Origin: Flavobacteriales bacterium 34_180_T64 | GTDB taxonomy: Bacteria > Bacteroidota > Bacteroidia > Flavobacteriales > Flavobacteriaceae | Direction: 5' to 3' | Assembly (NCBI GenBank): GCA_002162765.1 | Contig: MAAR01000009.1 | Coordinates: forward strand, 62,001 to 126,000 | DNA: 64,000 bases | Shown here: positions 8,566 to 17,468 of the stretch, one piece after another | Position numbering within the stretch: position 1 is the first letter of the stretch | Layout: every line of letters starts with the position of its first letter | Program-made: the position numbers and the translations under genes | Notes under the pieces: model-generated | Seen by the model: only the letters and a program-made list of their open reading frames with translations | Told to the model about the DNA's origin: nothing | Databases searched by the model: none

Positions 8566-9064
8566 TATGCTTGATATAGGTGTCAATGATTTGCTTTGCT
8601 TCATCAGTAATAATATCTTCTTCAATCCAAGTATGTACATCACCTAAATAATTCATACCTAAATACTTCGCAGACTCTTTAAATGGCATTGAAAAGGCGG
8701 TATTCAAATCATTGTAATTACTGCAACTCAACATGGCCATGTTTTTACCACGTAGTTGACGTCCTGTGTCTTTATGGACTCTTAATAAATCTGAAATTCT
8801 ATCAAAGAATGCCTTCATGATACTGCTCATGCTGTACCAATACACGGGAGTTGCAAAAATTAATGTGTCATAGTTTTCAATGATATTTGTCATTACTGTT
8901 ATAAAATCATCGTCAGCATTCTTATATTCATAATCATAATGACCAATGACTTTAGTGTTTAAATCTATGACATCGGCGTCTAATTTCAAACTAATATATT
9001 CCACTATTTTATGGGTATCTCCTTTGCTTCTTGAGCTTCCTTGTATGATAACTGTTCTATTCAT
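8549..9064 (-). CDS. flavodoxin-like NAD(P)H-dependent oxidoreductase
   Basis: This 171-residue protein has the flavodoxin-like fold of the NADPH-dependent FMN reductase family. The FMN phosphate-binding loop is near the N-terminus (IIQGSSRSKGDTHKI, residues 6-20). The second flavin-contact segment FATPVYWYSMSSIMKAFFDR lies at about 90-109, with the TPVYWY signature typical of the group. Such proteins transfer electrons from NAD(P)H through FMN to quinones or other acceptors; the substrate here is unknown. It faces the sigma-54-type regulator gene and shares its terminator. Start is the ATG at complement 9062-9064. Confidence 0.85.
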   Translation of the reverse strand: MNRTVIIQGSSRSKGDTHKIVEYISLKLDADVIDLNTKVIGHYDYEYKNADDDFITVMTNIIENYDTLIFATPVYWYSMSSIMKAFFDRISDLLRVHKDTGRQLRGKNMAMLSCSNYNDLNTAFSMPFKESAKYLGMNYLGDVHTWIEEDIITDEAKQIIDTYIKHIKKAM

Positions 9065-9193
9065 CGTCTTGTTTCTTTGTGCTAAAAAACAACAATTTAT
9101 TTAGCAAATAAGCGCTTTGAGATTAAAACTATTAATGACATAAATGTTAAAATCAATAGCAATTTTATATATTTAATACTTATAAAGTATGAA

Positions 9194-10045
9194 ATGGAAA
9201 ATTATAAAGTCACCCAAAAATTCAACATAAAAGATTCAACCACTAACGTCGTTATAGACCATGCGGAAGATGAACTGAGACGTATTCGTAAAAAACTTGG
9301 TAAATTACAAGACACCATGTATGCCCATGGTAAGTATGCCGTGTTGGTTTGCATACAAGGTATGGATACAGCGGGTAAGGATAGTATGATACGGGAAGTT
9401 TTTAAAGATTTTAATACGAGAGGAGTTGTAGTGCATAGTTTTAAAGTTCCTACATCCTTAGAATTAGATCATGATTATTTGTGGCGACATTACATCGCAC
9501 TACCTGCTCGTGGTAAATTCGGTATATTCAATCGTACACATTATGAAAATGTATTGGTAACTCGTGTGCATCCTGGTTATATTCTAGGAGAAAATATTCC
9601 GACGGTCCATACGGTCGATGATATCAATGATTCATTTTGGGATGAACGATTTGAGCAAATCAACAATTTTGAAAAGCACATCGCTAATAATGGGACTATT
9701 ATTTTTAAGTTCTTTTTAAACCTTTCAAAAGAGGAACAGAAAACCAGATTGCTACGTCGTTTAGAAAAAAAAGAAAAACACTGGAAGTTTTCACCAGGAG
9801 ATTTAAAGGAACGTAAGCTCTGGGGTACGTATCAAGTTTGCTATGAGGACGCCATAAATAGAACTTCTAAGCCGCATGCGCCATGGTATGTAATTCCGGC
9901 TGATGACAAGCCGTCAGCGCGTTATATGGTTTCAAAGATCATGTATGATGCGCTTAAGCAATATACAGATATAGAAGAACCCGAACTCGATGATGATATT
10001 AAAGCAAATATTGAATTGTATAAGAAAGAACTAAACAACGAATAG
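9194..10045 (+). CDS. polyphosphate kinase 2 family protein
   Basis: PPK2 enzymes transfer phosphate between inorganic polyphosphate and nucleotides. The Walker A motif GMDTAGKD lies at 56-63. The Walker B/lid segment around 112-124 (FNRTHYENVLVTRV) matches the family pattern of an aromatic pair followed by E and basic lid residues. The 283-residue single-domain length, without an N-terminal extension, fits class I or III enzymes that make NTP or NDP from polyphosphate; the exact nucleotide preference cannot be read from sequence. It is monocistronic, with no clear hairpin after it. Confidence 0.92.
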   Translation: MENYKVTQKFNIKDSTTNVVIDHAEDELRRIRKKLGKLQDTMYAHGKYAVLVCIQGMDTAGKDSMIREVFKDFNTRGVVVHSFKVPTSLELDHDYLWRHYIALPARGKFGIFNRTHYENVLVTRVHPGYILGENIPTVHTVDDINDSFWDERFEQINNFEKHIANNGTIIFKFFLNLSKEEQKTRLLRRLEKKEKHWKFSPGDLKERKLWGTYQVCYEDAINRTSKPHAPWYVIPADDKPSARYMVSKIMYDALKQYTDIEEPELDDDIKANIELYKKELNNE

Positions 10046-10131
10046 TAGTTTTCGACCTATATTTTATGATTTCTTTTTAATTTATTGCGTGTTATAAATG
10101 GTATATTTAATGCTTGAAAATAAAACCATTT

Positions 10132-11535
10132 ATGAAGCAACTCATTTTTCTCTTTAGTATTCTTATTTCATTTCACTGTTCAGCACAATCAGATGCTGAT
10201 AATTTTAAAACAATTTACAGCACAGCTCTGACAAATGGGAAGAGTTACGAATGGCTCGATTATTTATCGAATCAAATAGGAGGACGACTTTCAGGTTCAC
10301 TAAATGCTGAAAAAGCCGTTGCTTATACAAAGGCAGAATTAGATTCATTAGGTCTAGACAAGGTGTGGTTGCAACCAGTAATGGTGCCGAGATGGGTAAG
10401 AGGAGCTCCTGAATTTGCATATATAGAGACGTCGCCTGGTAAAACCACAAGTGTCAATATTTGTGCATTAGGAGGTTCAATAGCGACTCCCAATGGAGGT
10501 GTAAAAGCGCACGTTGTTGAAGTTAAGAGCAAAGAAGATTTAGAGGCATTGGGAAGCGAAATAATTGAAGGGAAAATAGTGTTTTTTAATCGACCAATGC
10601 AGGCCGACTTAATTAACACGTTTGAATCTTATAGTGGTTGTGTTGACCAACGTTACTCTGGCGCAAAGGAAGCTGCTAAGTATGGTGCAATTGGTGTTAT
10701 TGTGCGTTCTATGAATTTACGATTAGATGATTTTCCTCATACAGGAAGTATGAGTTATGGTGATTTGCCAACTAAAAATAGAATTCCTTCTGCGGCAATT
10801 AGCACTAATGATGCAGAAGTATTGAGTAGTATGTTGGCTTTGAATAAAGATATTAAACTTTATTTCAGCCAATATTGCCAACAGTTTAAGGACGTTCAAT
10901 CTTACAATGTTATTGGTGAGATTACAGGAAGTCAATTTCCCGATGAGTACATTGTAGTTGGTGGGCATTTGGATTCTTGGGATTTGGGAGACGGTTCACA
11001 CGACGATGGCGCAGGAGTGGTGCAATCAATGGATGTGTTAAGATTACTTAAGGAAAGTGGAATTAAACCGAAACGTAGTATCAGAGTTGTTTTGTTTATG
11101 AATGAGGAAAATGGGTTGCGAGGCGGAAAAAAATACGCAGAAGTAGCAAAATCAAAAGGAGAGAACCATGTGTTTGCTTTAGAAAGTGATTCCGGAGGAT
11201 TTACACCAAGAGGATTTACATTCGACTGTAGTGATGCCGTTTTTAATAAGGTACTTAAGTGGCAACCCTTATTTAAGCCTTATTTAATTCATTATTTTGA
11301 AAAGGGACATGGAGGAGCAGACATTGGTCCTCTTAAAAATGAAAGTCTTGTTTTGGCTGGATTACGTCCTGATACGCAGCGCTATTTTGATCATCATCAT
11401 GCGAGTAGTGATACCTTTGACGCGGTAAATAAGAGGGAATTAGAATTAGGTGCCGCTACAATGACAGCTTTGGTGTATTTATTTGATAAATATGGTACAA
11501 CAACAATAACAACGGAAGATCAATTAAAAGATTAA
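10132..11535 (+). CDS. secreted M28 family metallopeptidase
   Basis: A zinc-dependent exopeptidase of the M28 family, about 467 residues. Residues 1-19 are a signal peptide ending ...FHCSAQ, so it acts in the periplasm or outside the cell. A PA-type insert domain precedes the catalytic part. The two-zinc site is visible: the H and D of GGHLDSWDLGDGSHDDGAG, the paired glutamates of MNEENGLRGG, the aspartate of ALESDSGG and the histidine of FDHHHASSDTFD. I start it at the ATG at 10132, because the in-frame TTG at 10114 would place extra charged residues before the signal peptide. A DinB-like gene follows after 4 bases. The overall layout resembles carboxypeptidase Q. Confidence 0.92.
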   Translation: MKQLIFLFSILISFHCSAQSDADNFKTIYSTALTNGKSYEWLDYLSNQIGGRLSGSLNAEKAVAYTKAELDSLGLDKVWLQPVMVPRWVRGAPEFAYIETSPGKTTSVNICALGGSIATPNGGVKAHVVEVKSKEDLEALGSEIIEGKIVFFNRPMQADLINTFESYSGCVDQRYSGAKEAAKYGAIGVIVRSMNLRLDDFPHTGSMSYGDLPTKNRIPSAAISTNDAEVLSSMLALNKDIKLYFSQYCQQFKDVQSYNVIGEITGSQFPDEYIVVGGHLDSWDLGDGSHDDGAGVVQSMDVLRLLKESGIKPKRSIRVVLFMNEENGLRGGKKYAEVAKSKGENHVFALESDSGGFTPRGFTFDCSDAVFNKVLKWQPLFKPYLIHYFEKGHGGADIGPLKNESLVLAGLRPDTQRYFDHHHASSDTFDAVNKRELELGAATMTALVYLFDKYGTTTITTEDQLKD

Positions 11536-11539
11536 TAGA

Positions 11540-12130
11540 ATGAAAATTCACATACTTGCTATTGTCTTGCTTACATTAATGAAGGTTAATGCACAAGATG
11601 AAAACATGGAAAAATTGCCATATTATGAAATCCCAGAAGCATCAGAAAACTATACCGCAGGGACTGTTGCAGCTAGAATGATAGATGGATTAGGGTTTAG
11701 ATATTATTGGGCAACCGAAGGATTAAGACCTGAGGATTTGACTTTTAAACCTAATGAAGATGCACGAACCACTTCAGAAACTATCGCTCATGTTTTTGGA
11801 TTGTCTAGAGTAATCGTTAATGCCGCTCTGAAACAACCAAATGATAGAAGTATTGATCAACCAGAACTTGACTATGAATCAATGCGTAAGCAAACACTCA
11901 TTAATTTTAGAACAGCTGCTGATATTTTGAGACTAGCTGAAGACCTTTCAGACTTTAATATTGTATTTAAGAGTGAAAAGGGTATTAGAGAATTCCCATT
12001 CTGGAATACTATTAATGGACCAATTGAGGATGCCGTATGGCATTGTGGACAAGTTGTGCTGTTAAGACGATCTTCAGGTAATCCTTTTAATTCTAAAGCC
12101 AGTCTATTTAGCGGTAAAATAAGGGAATAA
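11540..12130 (+). CDS. secreted DinB-like four-helix protein
   Basis: The 196-residue protein has a signal peptide (1-18, ending KVNAQ) and a DinB/YfiT-like four-helix bundle. Conserved histidines of the metal site appear in the contexts SETIAHVFG and DAVWHCGQVVLLRR. The usual three-histidine site seems to keep only two clear members, so metal binding is uncertain. DinB-superfamily proteins are often thiol-dependent transferases or detoxification proteins, but most are cytoplasmic; the signal peptide is notable. Its stop codon overlaps the start of the next gene by one base (TAATG), showing translational coupling with the VOC protein. Confidence 0.75.
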   Translation: MKIHILAIVLLTLMKVNAQDENMEKLPYYEIPEASENYTAGTVAARMIDGLGFRYYWATEGLRPEDLTFKPNEDARTTSETIAHVFGLSRVIVNAALKQPNDRSIDQPELDYESMRKQTLINFRTAADILRLAEDLSDFNIVFKSEKGIREFPFWNTINGPIEDAVWHCGQVVLLRRSSGNPFNSKASLFSGKIRE

Positions 12131-12510
12131 TGGGAAAAGGCATATTACATCAAATTCATCCAATACTTCCTGTTCAGAATGTGGTTGTGGCGTTATTTTA
12201 TTATACCAATAAACTTGGATTTGAAATTGCATTTGCAGATGATTCTAAAAATCCAACCTATGCAGGAATACGAAGAGACCATATAGAGCTCCATTTACAA
12301 TGGCATGATCCGAAAGAATGGGAGTCTTCGTTTAATACACCTATGATTCGCATCGTTACGGAAAATATTGAAGATCTTTTTGAGGAATTTAAAGCTAAAG
12401 AAGCCTTTCATGAATCTACAATACTAAAGGAAACCCAATGGAACACCAAAGAGTTTGCTTTTTATGATATATATAAAAACGGTCTTACTTTTTACCAAAA
12501 TCTGAAATAA
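12130..12510 (+). CDS. VOC superfamily (glyoxalase/bleomycin-resistance-like) protein
   Basis: A 126-residue single-unit protein of the vicinal oxygen chelate superfamily. It has the standard opening in which a strand ending in HPILPVQNV is followed by a helix with FYYTNKLGF, then the IELHLQW strand. A second half of similar topology ends in a DIYKNGLTFYQ strand. Candidate metal ligands are His and Glu in HIELHL and one residue near the C-terminus. No specific reaction can be assigned. It overlaps the upstream DinB gene by one base. Confidence 0.82.
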   Translation: MGKGILHQIHPILPVQNVVVALFYYTNKLGFEIAFADDSKNPTYAGIRRDHIELHLQWHDPKEWESSFNTPMIRIVTENIEDLFEEFKAKEAFHESTILKETQWNTKEFAFYDIYKNGLTFYQNLK

Positions 12511-12570
12511 ATAAAATTATCCTCAGCTATTATTTAATTAAGAGGTTTCCTCGCTAAAAAATATTATGAT

Positions 12571-15060
12571 ATGAAGCACTTAAAATTTAAACTCGCAGTT
12601 TGCTCTTGTATGGCATGTATACAATTGTCATTCGCACAAAATTATAATTCAGGTCAGGATGTTATATCAGCGTATGAAGATTATGTTGAAATGGATAGAG
12701 AACTGGCCTATGTTCATTTAAATAAATCGACTTTTATAAAAGGAGAGTCTATAGGATTAAAAGTTTATATACTGGATAAAAACACCAAACAATTTTCTAC
12801 AGAAACAAGTAATTTATACATTTCAATTTCTGATTCAGATGATTTCGTTATCAAAAATAAATTGGTTATTGTTGAAAATGGAATAGCTATAAGTGACTTT
12901 GAACTTGATGATGCATTTTCGTCTGGTAACTATACAATTAAAGCCTATACCAATTGGATGAAAAATTTTGAAGAGCAAAACTTTTTTGTTGAGTCCATTC
13001 GAATTATTGATCCTGAAGTTGAAATTTCTAACGAAATACCTGAGGAAAATGATATCAATATCCAATTTCTTGCTGAAGGCGGACATTTATTGTCAGACGT
13101 AAATAATACAGTTGGTGTTGTTATTAAAAACAGCTTTGGATTGGGATTGCCACTAATAGAAGGTGAAATAGTTGATGCTGCAAATGAAACAATAACTACT
13201 TTTAAAGTGAATCATCTGGGAGTTGGTCGATTTAATTTAAATCCCGAGCCAAATAAGACCTATGCTGCTAAATTTATTTATGATAGTAAAGAACATGTTG
13301 TGGCTATTAAAAATGTCGAGTCAAAAGGTATTGCTATGAGCGTTTTAGATTTAAAAGGAAAGTTGGGAATAACGTTTAAAACGAATGCGTCAACCTTACT
13401 AAATATAAAGGGGCAAGCTTATAAATTAGTGATCCACAATGGAAATAGTATTAAGGAGACTTATTTTAAGTTCAACGACAAAACTGAGGTTATTCAGGTC
13501 ATTCCAGTCGGTGATTTGTTTTCTGGGATTAATATTTTTACGGTTCTAGATAGGAATAACAATCCTATTTTAGAACGACAGTTTTTTAATTATGCAGGTT
13601 TTAAGTTTGAAACATCAGATGCACCTGTTGTGACAACAGCAAACGATTCAATTCGTATAATATTACCGTATAAAAACATACAAGCAACATCATTAAATAA
13701 CTTTAGCGTATCGGTTTTGCCTTCTCAAACTAGGACAAATACACATCATCATAACTTGGCCTCATATACATTACTACAGCCTTATGTAAAAGGATATATA
13801 GAACAAGCACAATATTATTTTGCAGAGGTAACACCAAAGAAAAAATTCGATTTAGATAATTTGTTACTTACGCAAGGATGGAGTAGCTATGATTGGGATA
13901 CTATTTTTCAAAATCCACCATCCTATGATTATGACTTTGAAAACGGTATTACATTTACCATGAATGCTGTTGGAAATGATCATAAGCAATTACTGTTATA
14001 TCCTAATTTAAATCATTCATCAAAATTAGTGTCTTTTGACCATTATAACAGATCATTTACAATGTCTGGTTTGTTTCCGGTGAATGATGAGCAAATCCAA
14101 GTAGGAGAAATTTCTTCTCAAGGACACGTATCAAAACCTAATTTGAATTTAAGATTCGAGCCTATTGGCATTCCTAGTATTGAAACCTTATTTAAACCTC
14201 TTCGGAATGATGTTTCTGATTATAACCTTCAAGAGATAGGTTCAAATAATATCCTTCATTGGAAGAAGATAGAGGCGTTGGATGAAGTTGTGCTTACAAA
14301 AAAGAAAGCCTATTCTCGTATTGAAAAACTTCAAAATAGAAGCATTGGAAAGGTAGAAGAAATTGATGAAGTTCTAATTAAGCGGTATAGAACATTTGTT
14401 CGTTATTTAAGAGACAAAGGATACACTGTTTATGATACACCAGGTAAATTTGAGATCTATAATAATTTGTCCAATAGTATACGATCACGTACGGTAGATG
14501 TGATATCTACAGTCAATGGCGATCAGGTTGTAAATAATAGTCAGCATAGTTCTTTAAGAAAACCATCGGATGACGATCATGTAACATCTTATCAAGATAG
14601 CGGGACAGTACCAGTTGTGTACTTAGATGGTATGTTATTAGGACAAGACTTGACTATTCTTGGTTCTTTAACTTTAGATAATATCGATTATATTGAAGTT
14701 AATAAATTCGGAATTGGTGGCGGAATGAAGGCTGGAGGTGCTGGTTTAATAAGAATTAAAACAAAACCCAACTACCAGGTCAGTCATAGCGGAAAACCTT
14801 CGGCTATTGCCAAATATGATATTCCATTAAAGTTTAGTGTGGCGAAAACATTTTACATCCCAAATTATGCTTCTAAAACAAGCGACTTCTTTAACGAATA
14901 TGGGATTATAGATTGGTTTCCAATTATTCAATTGAATGAAAATGGTGAAATTGAAATTAAAATTTTGAGTGAAGCGCTTACAGAAATTAAATTGTTTGTT
15001 GAAGGGATGACTAATGATCAAGTTTTTGTATCGGAGGTTAAAACAATTAAAATAAAATAA
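12571..15060 (+). CDS. large envelope protein with MG2-like N-terminus and TonB-plug-like C-terminus
   Basis: The 829-residue protein starts with a signal peptide (1-22, ending QLSFAQ). A macroglobulin-like MG2 domain follows, recognisable from AYVHLNKSTFIKGESIGLKV at about 46-65 and a matching NYTIKAYTNWM segment. Several beta-rich domains fill the middle. From about 690 to 735 it resembles the plug of TonB-dependent receptors (PVVYLDGMLLG, DNIDYIEVNKFG, GGAGLIRIKTK), but no beta-barrel follows; the protein ends with another beta domain. The next gene, 8 bases downstream, encodes a CarboxypepD_reg protein, so the pair probably acts together at the outer membrane. Function is unknown; a peptide- or protease-related scaffold is only a guess. 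Confidence 0.75.
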   Translation: MKHLKFKLAVCSCMACIQLSFAQNYNSGQDVISAYEDYVEMDRELAYVHLNKSTFIKGESIGLKVYILDKNTKQFSTETSNLYISISDSDDFVIKNKLVIVENGIAISDFELDDAFSSGNYTIKAYTNWMKNFEEQNFFVESIRIIDPEVEISNEIPEENDINIQFLAEGGHLLSDVNNTVGVVIKNSFGLGLPLIEGEIVDAANETITTFKVNHLGVGRFNLNPEPNKTYAAKFIYDSKEHVVAIKNVESKGIAMSVLDLKGKLGITFKTNASTLLNIKGQAYKLVIHNGNSIKETYFKFNDKTEVIQVIPVGDLFSGINIFTVLDRNNNPILERQFFNYAGFKFETSDAPVVTTANDSIRIILPYKNIQATSLNNFSVSVLPSQTRTNTHHHNLASYTLLQPYVKGYIEQAQYYFAEVTPKKKFDLDNLLLTQGWSSYDWDTIFQNPPSYDYDFENGITFTMNAVGNDHKQLLLYPNLNHSSKLVSFDHYNRSFTMSGLFPVNDEQIQVGEISSQGHVSKPNLNLRFEPIGIPSIETLFKPLRNDVSDYNLQEIGSNNILHWKKIEALDEVVLTKKKAYSRIEKLQNRSIGKVEEIDEVLIKRYRTFVRYLRDKGYTVYDTPGKFEIYNNLSNSIRSRTVDVISTVNGDQVVNNSQHSSLRKPSDDDHVTSYQDSGTVPVVYLDGMLLGQDLTILGSLTLDNIDYIEVNKFGIGGGMKAGGAGLIRIKTKPNYQVSHSGKPSAIAKYDIPLKFSVAKTFYIPNYASKTSDFFNEYGIIDWFPIIQLNENGEIEIKILSEALTEIKLFVEGMTNDQVFVSEVKTIKIK

Positions 15061-15068
15061 GATTCGAT

Positions 15069-16616
15069 ATGTTTAAACGCGTGATAGTAGTCTTTTTCTT
15101 TTTTGGTTTGGTGACATCCGTTTCAATACAGGCTCAAGACAAAGATATTTTATGTCAAGTTCTGGATAAATCAACTCAACAACCAATTGTTTTTGCTACG
15201 GTAAGTATTAAAGACAGGAATAATGGCGTTATAGCTGATGAAGATGGTTATTTTAGGTTGCCTTATACATACAAACAGCAAAAAGATGTTTTAATTATAT
15301 CATCTATAGGATATGAGTCAAAAATTTTGGAGGTCACGTCTCTTTTGGATGGCGAAATTAATATTATTAAACTAAAGCCTAAGTTGGAAGCTCTTAATGC
15401 AATTACGATTGTCACGAATAAAAGATCTCGAAAAAAGAACTTTATTCCAGCACGGAAAATTGTAGCAAAAGCGATTAGTAATATGCGCTTAAATTACCCG
15501 ACGAATTCGCATTCTTACATCGCATATTATAGGGATTATCAGTTGTTAGACAAATCATATGTGAATTTAAATGAAGGGATTTTAGAAGTTTTTGATGCTG
15601 GATTTCAAACGAGTAAAATATTTGATTCCAGCAATCAAACTGCTTTGTATTCATATGCTAGCAATATTGATTTCCCGCAGGATTCTGTTTTATCGATGTC
15701 TTATAACCAGAAGAGCAGTAAGTACATAAAAGATGCTACGATTTCACCTTTAGGAGGGAATGAACTTAGTATTCTTAATGTTCATAATCCAATACGCAAT
15801 AATGCGAACAATTCGTTTTCTTTTGTCTATCGTTTCAAAGATGATTTTCTTTACAATCACAAGTTTAGGATTATCAGAAAAATGTATTTAGATGACATTC
15901 CTATTTATGAGATTAAGTTTTCAGCAATCGATGAAATAGCTGGCGTTAAGAATTCGGCTGAAGGTACTATTTATATCGCTTACGATAGCTTTGCTATTCA
16001 TAAATTCGAATATAATGCATTCGGCTTGAGTAAAAAGGATCCACTTTATTCAGTGCGTCTTGAATATGTATCGAAACGTAATAAAATGTATCTAAATTAT
16101 ATTTCATTCAATAATCGATTTCAAGTAAAAAACGTTCATAGCTTTAAAATAGAAGATGTGAGTTTTGATGCTTCTGAAAATGCGTTTTATGTTAGATTTA
16201 ATAATGAAATTAACCAGAATAGCGAACTCAATCCCAAGGACTTTAGATTTATATTTAGAAAGAGGAAATTAAAAATAAGCGACGTAGTGTTAACTGATGC
16301 AAAGACAGTAAAAATCGCTTTGATTCAAGGTGCTATTCCGGAGAATGTAAATATTGATGATAGATTTATAAAAGACTTAAAGTATAAAATTAAGAACATA
16401 AAAGATGTGGCTAGTAGACCCTTAGGTAGAGTTTCAGAATTAGAAGTTAATCAGTTTAGAGAGTTGTTTATACAAGAAGTATTTGAAAATAAACCTCTAC
16501 CAAATAATCTGAGATTTGTAAATAAAAAAACCAATTTAAAAAAATCCGTCATTAATAAATCAGAAGATATATCTACTTATTGGCTAAACATTCCATTAAA
16601 AACAACAAAAAATTAA
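15069..16616 (+). CDS. CarboxypepD_reg-like domain envelope protein
   Basis: The 515-residue protein has a signal peptide (1-22, ending SIQAQ) and then a carboxypeptidase-regulatory-like beta-sandwich (about 27-100). This is the domain that precedes many Bacteroidota TonB-dependent receptors; hallmarks are QPIVFATVSIKDRNNG and DEDGYFRLP, ending in ISSIGYESK. The remaining 400 residues are beta-rich without a recognisable TonB barrel or DUF name. It follows the MG2/plug protein by 8 bases. I infer an outer-membrane or periplasmic assembly with that partner; no catalytic motif is visible. Confidence 0.72.
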   Translation: MFKRVIVVFFFFGLVTSVSIQAQDKDILCQVLDKSTQQPIVFATVSIKDRNNGVIADEDGYFRLPYTYKQQKDVLIISSIGYESKILEVTSLLDGEINIIKLKPKLEALNAITIVTNKRSRKKNFIPARKIVAKAISNMRLNYPTNSHSYIAYYRDYQLLDKSYVNLNEGILEVFDAGFQTSKIFDSSNQTALYSYASNIDFPQDSVLSMSYNQKSSKYIKDATISPLGGNELSILNVHNPIRNNANNSFSFVYRFKDDFLYNHKFRIIRKMYLDDIPIYEIKFSAIDEIAGVKNSAEGTIYIAYDSFAIHKFEYNAFGLSKKDPLYSVRLEYVSKRNKMYLNYISFNNRFQVKNVHSFKIEDVSFDASENAFYVRFNNEINQNSELNPKDFRFIFRKRKLKISDVVLTDAKTVKIALIQGAIPENVNIDDRFIKDLKYKIKNIKDVASRPLGRVSELEVNQFRELFIQEVFENKPLPNNLRFVNKKTNLKKSVINKSEDISTYWLNIPLKTTKN

Positions 16617-16684
16617 AAAATAGAGATTGGAGATCGCAGTTTATTGAGTGATCAGAGCTCTATAATTCTCACTTTTAATTGTTT

Positions 16685-16795
16685 CTATTTTTTATCCTTA
16701 TCTTTTTTCATTTTGATATAAGCTGTAACTAATCGTACTCCTAATCTCGCGAAGAGTATAATGGCGATTACCATAACAATATCAAACCCATTCAT
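16685..16795 (-). CDS. possible small membrane peptide (36 aa)
   Basis: An open frame of 36 codons begins at an ATG (complement 16793-16795). It encodes one hydrophobic helix (IVMVIAIILFARLGV) followed by a strongly basic tail (MKKDKDKK), the shape of a small membrane protein. The same frame stays open upstream without another ATG (in-frame TTG available). It lies just downstream of the cyclophilin gene on the same strand. No family is recognised and it may be chance, so confidence is low. Confidence 0.3.
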   Translation of the reverse strand: MNGFDIVMVIAIILFARLGVRLVTAYIKMKKDKDKK

Positions 16796-16884
16796 AATTG
16801 AAATATTAGCTGCGTTCAATAAAGGTAGTATATATTCGTGAGTTAATTTTACTTGTCCCAGCTTAGGTAAAAAGAGTATAGGGT

Positions 16885-17454
16885 CTATTCAAGTATTTTA
16901 ATTGATTTTATAACGACAGGAGCTGTTAATTGCTGGTTTTTGTTTTTAAAAGATTGAATTTTAAGCACAACATCCATGCCTTTAGTGACGTTCCCAAATG
17001 CGGCAAATCCTTGTCCGTCAGGATGACGTTTTCCTTTGTAATCCAATTCTGGTTGATCATTAATACAAATGAAGAAACTGCTCTGAGCTGTGTTAGGCGT
17101 GTCTCTAGCCATTGAAATGGTACCATGCTTGTGGTTGATTTTAGTTTGAGCGGTGGTTTCAATATCTATAGGAGGAAACAGTAATTCGTCTGGGATATCT
17201 CCACCTTGAATTACTTCAATTTTGATATCTCTAGTTGCTTCATTTTCAAGAGTACATACCCGAAAGAAGCTTGAGTTTTTATATGCGTCTTTTAAAATGT
17301 ATTGCGTGAAATTAGAAACCGTGTTCGGGGCCTTTTCTGGATATAATTCGACAAAAATTGAGCCTTCAGAAGTCTTGATTTCACAGTTTATTTTTGGATC
17401 AGTGCAACTAAAAACAGTAATTAATAATAGAGTAATAAATAATTTATGTTTCAT
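16885..17454 (-). CDS. cyclophilin-type peptidyl-prolyl isomerase, lipoprotein
   Basis: A 189-residue cyclophilin that catalyses cis-trans isomerisation of proline peptide bonds. A lipoprotein signal peptide ends at Cys17 (TVFSC), so the enzyme is probably tethered in the periplasm. Cyclophilin hallmarks are VELYPEKAPNTVSNFTQY near the start, IQGGD, then GTISMARDTPNTAQSSFFIC, where the RD and QSSFFI segments form the active site. A final GFAAFGNVTKGMDVV strand completes the fold. It begins 15 bases after the stop of the acyltransferase gene, so the two are probably co-transcribed. Confidence 0.93.
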   Translation of the reverse strand: MKHKLFITLLLITVFSCTDPKINCEIKTSEGSIFVELYPEKAPNTVSNFTQYILKDAYKNSSFFRVCTLENEATRDIKIEVIQGGDIPDELLFPPIDIETTAQTKINHKHGTISMARDTPNTAQSSFFICINDQPELDYKGKRHPDGQGFAAFGNVTKGMDVVLKIQSFKNKNQQLTAPVVIKSIKILE

Positions 17455-17468
17455 TTTAAATGAGATAT

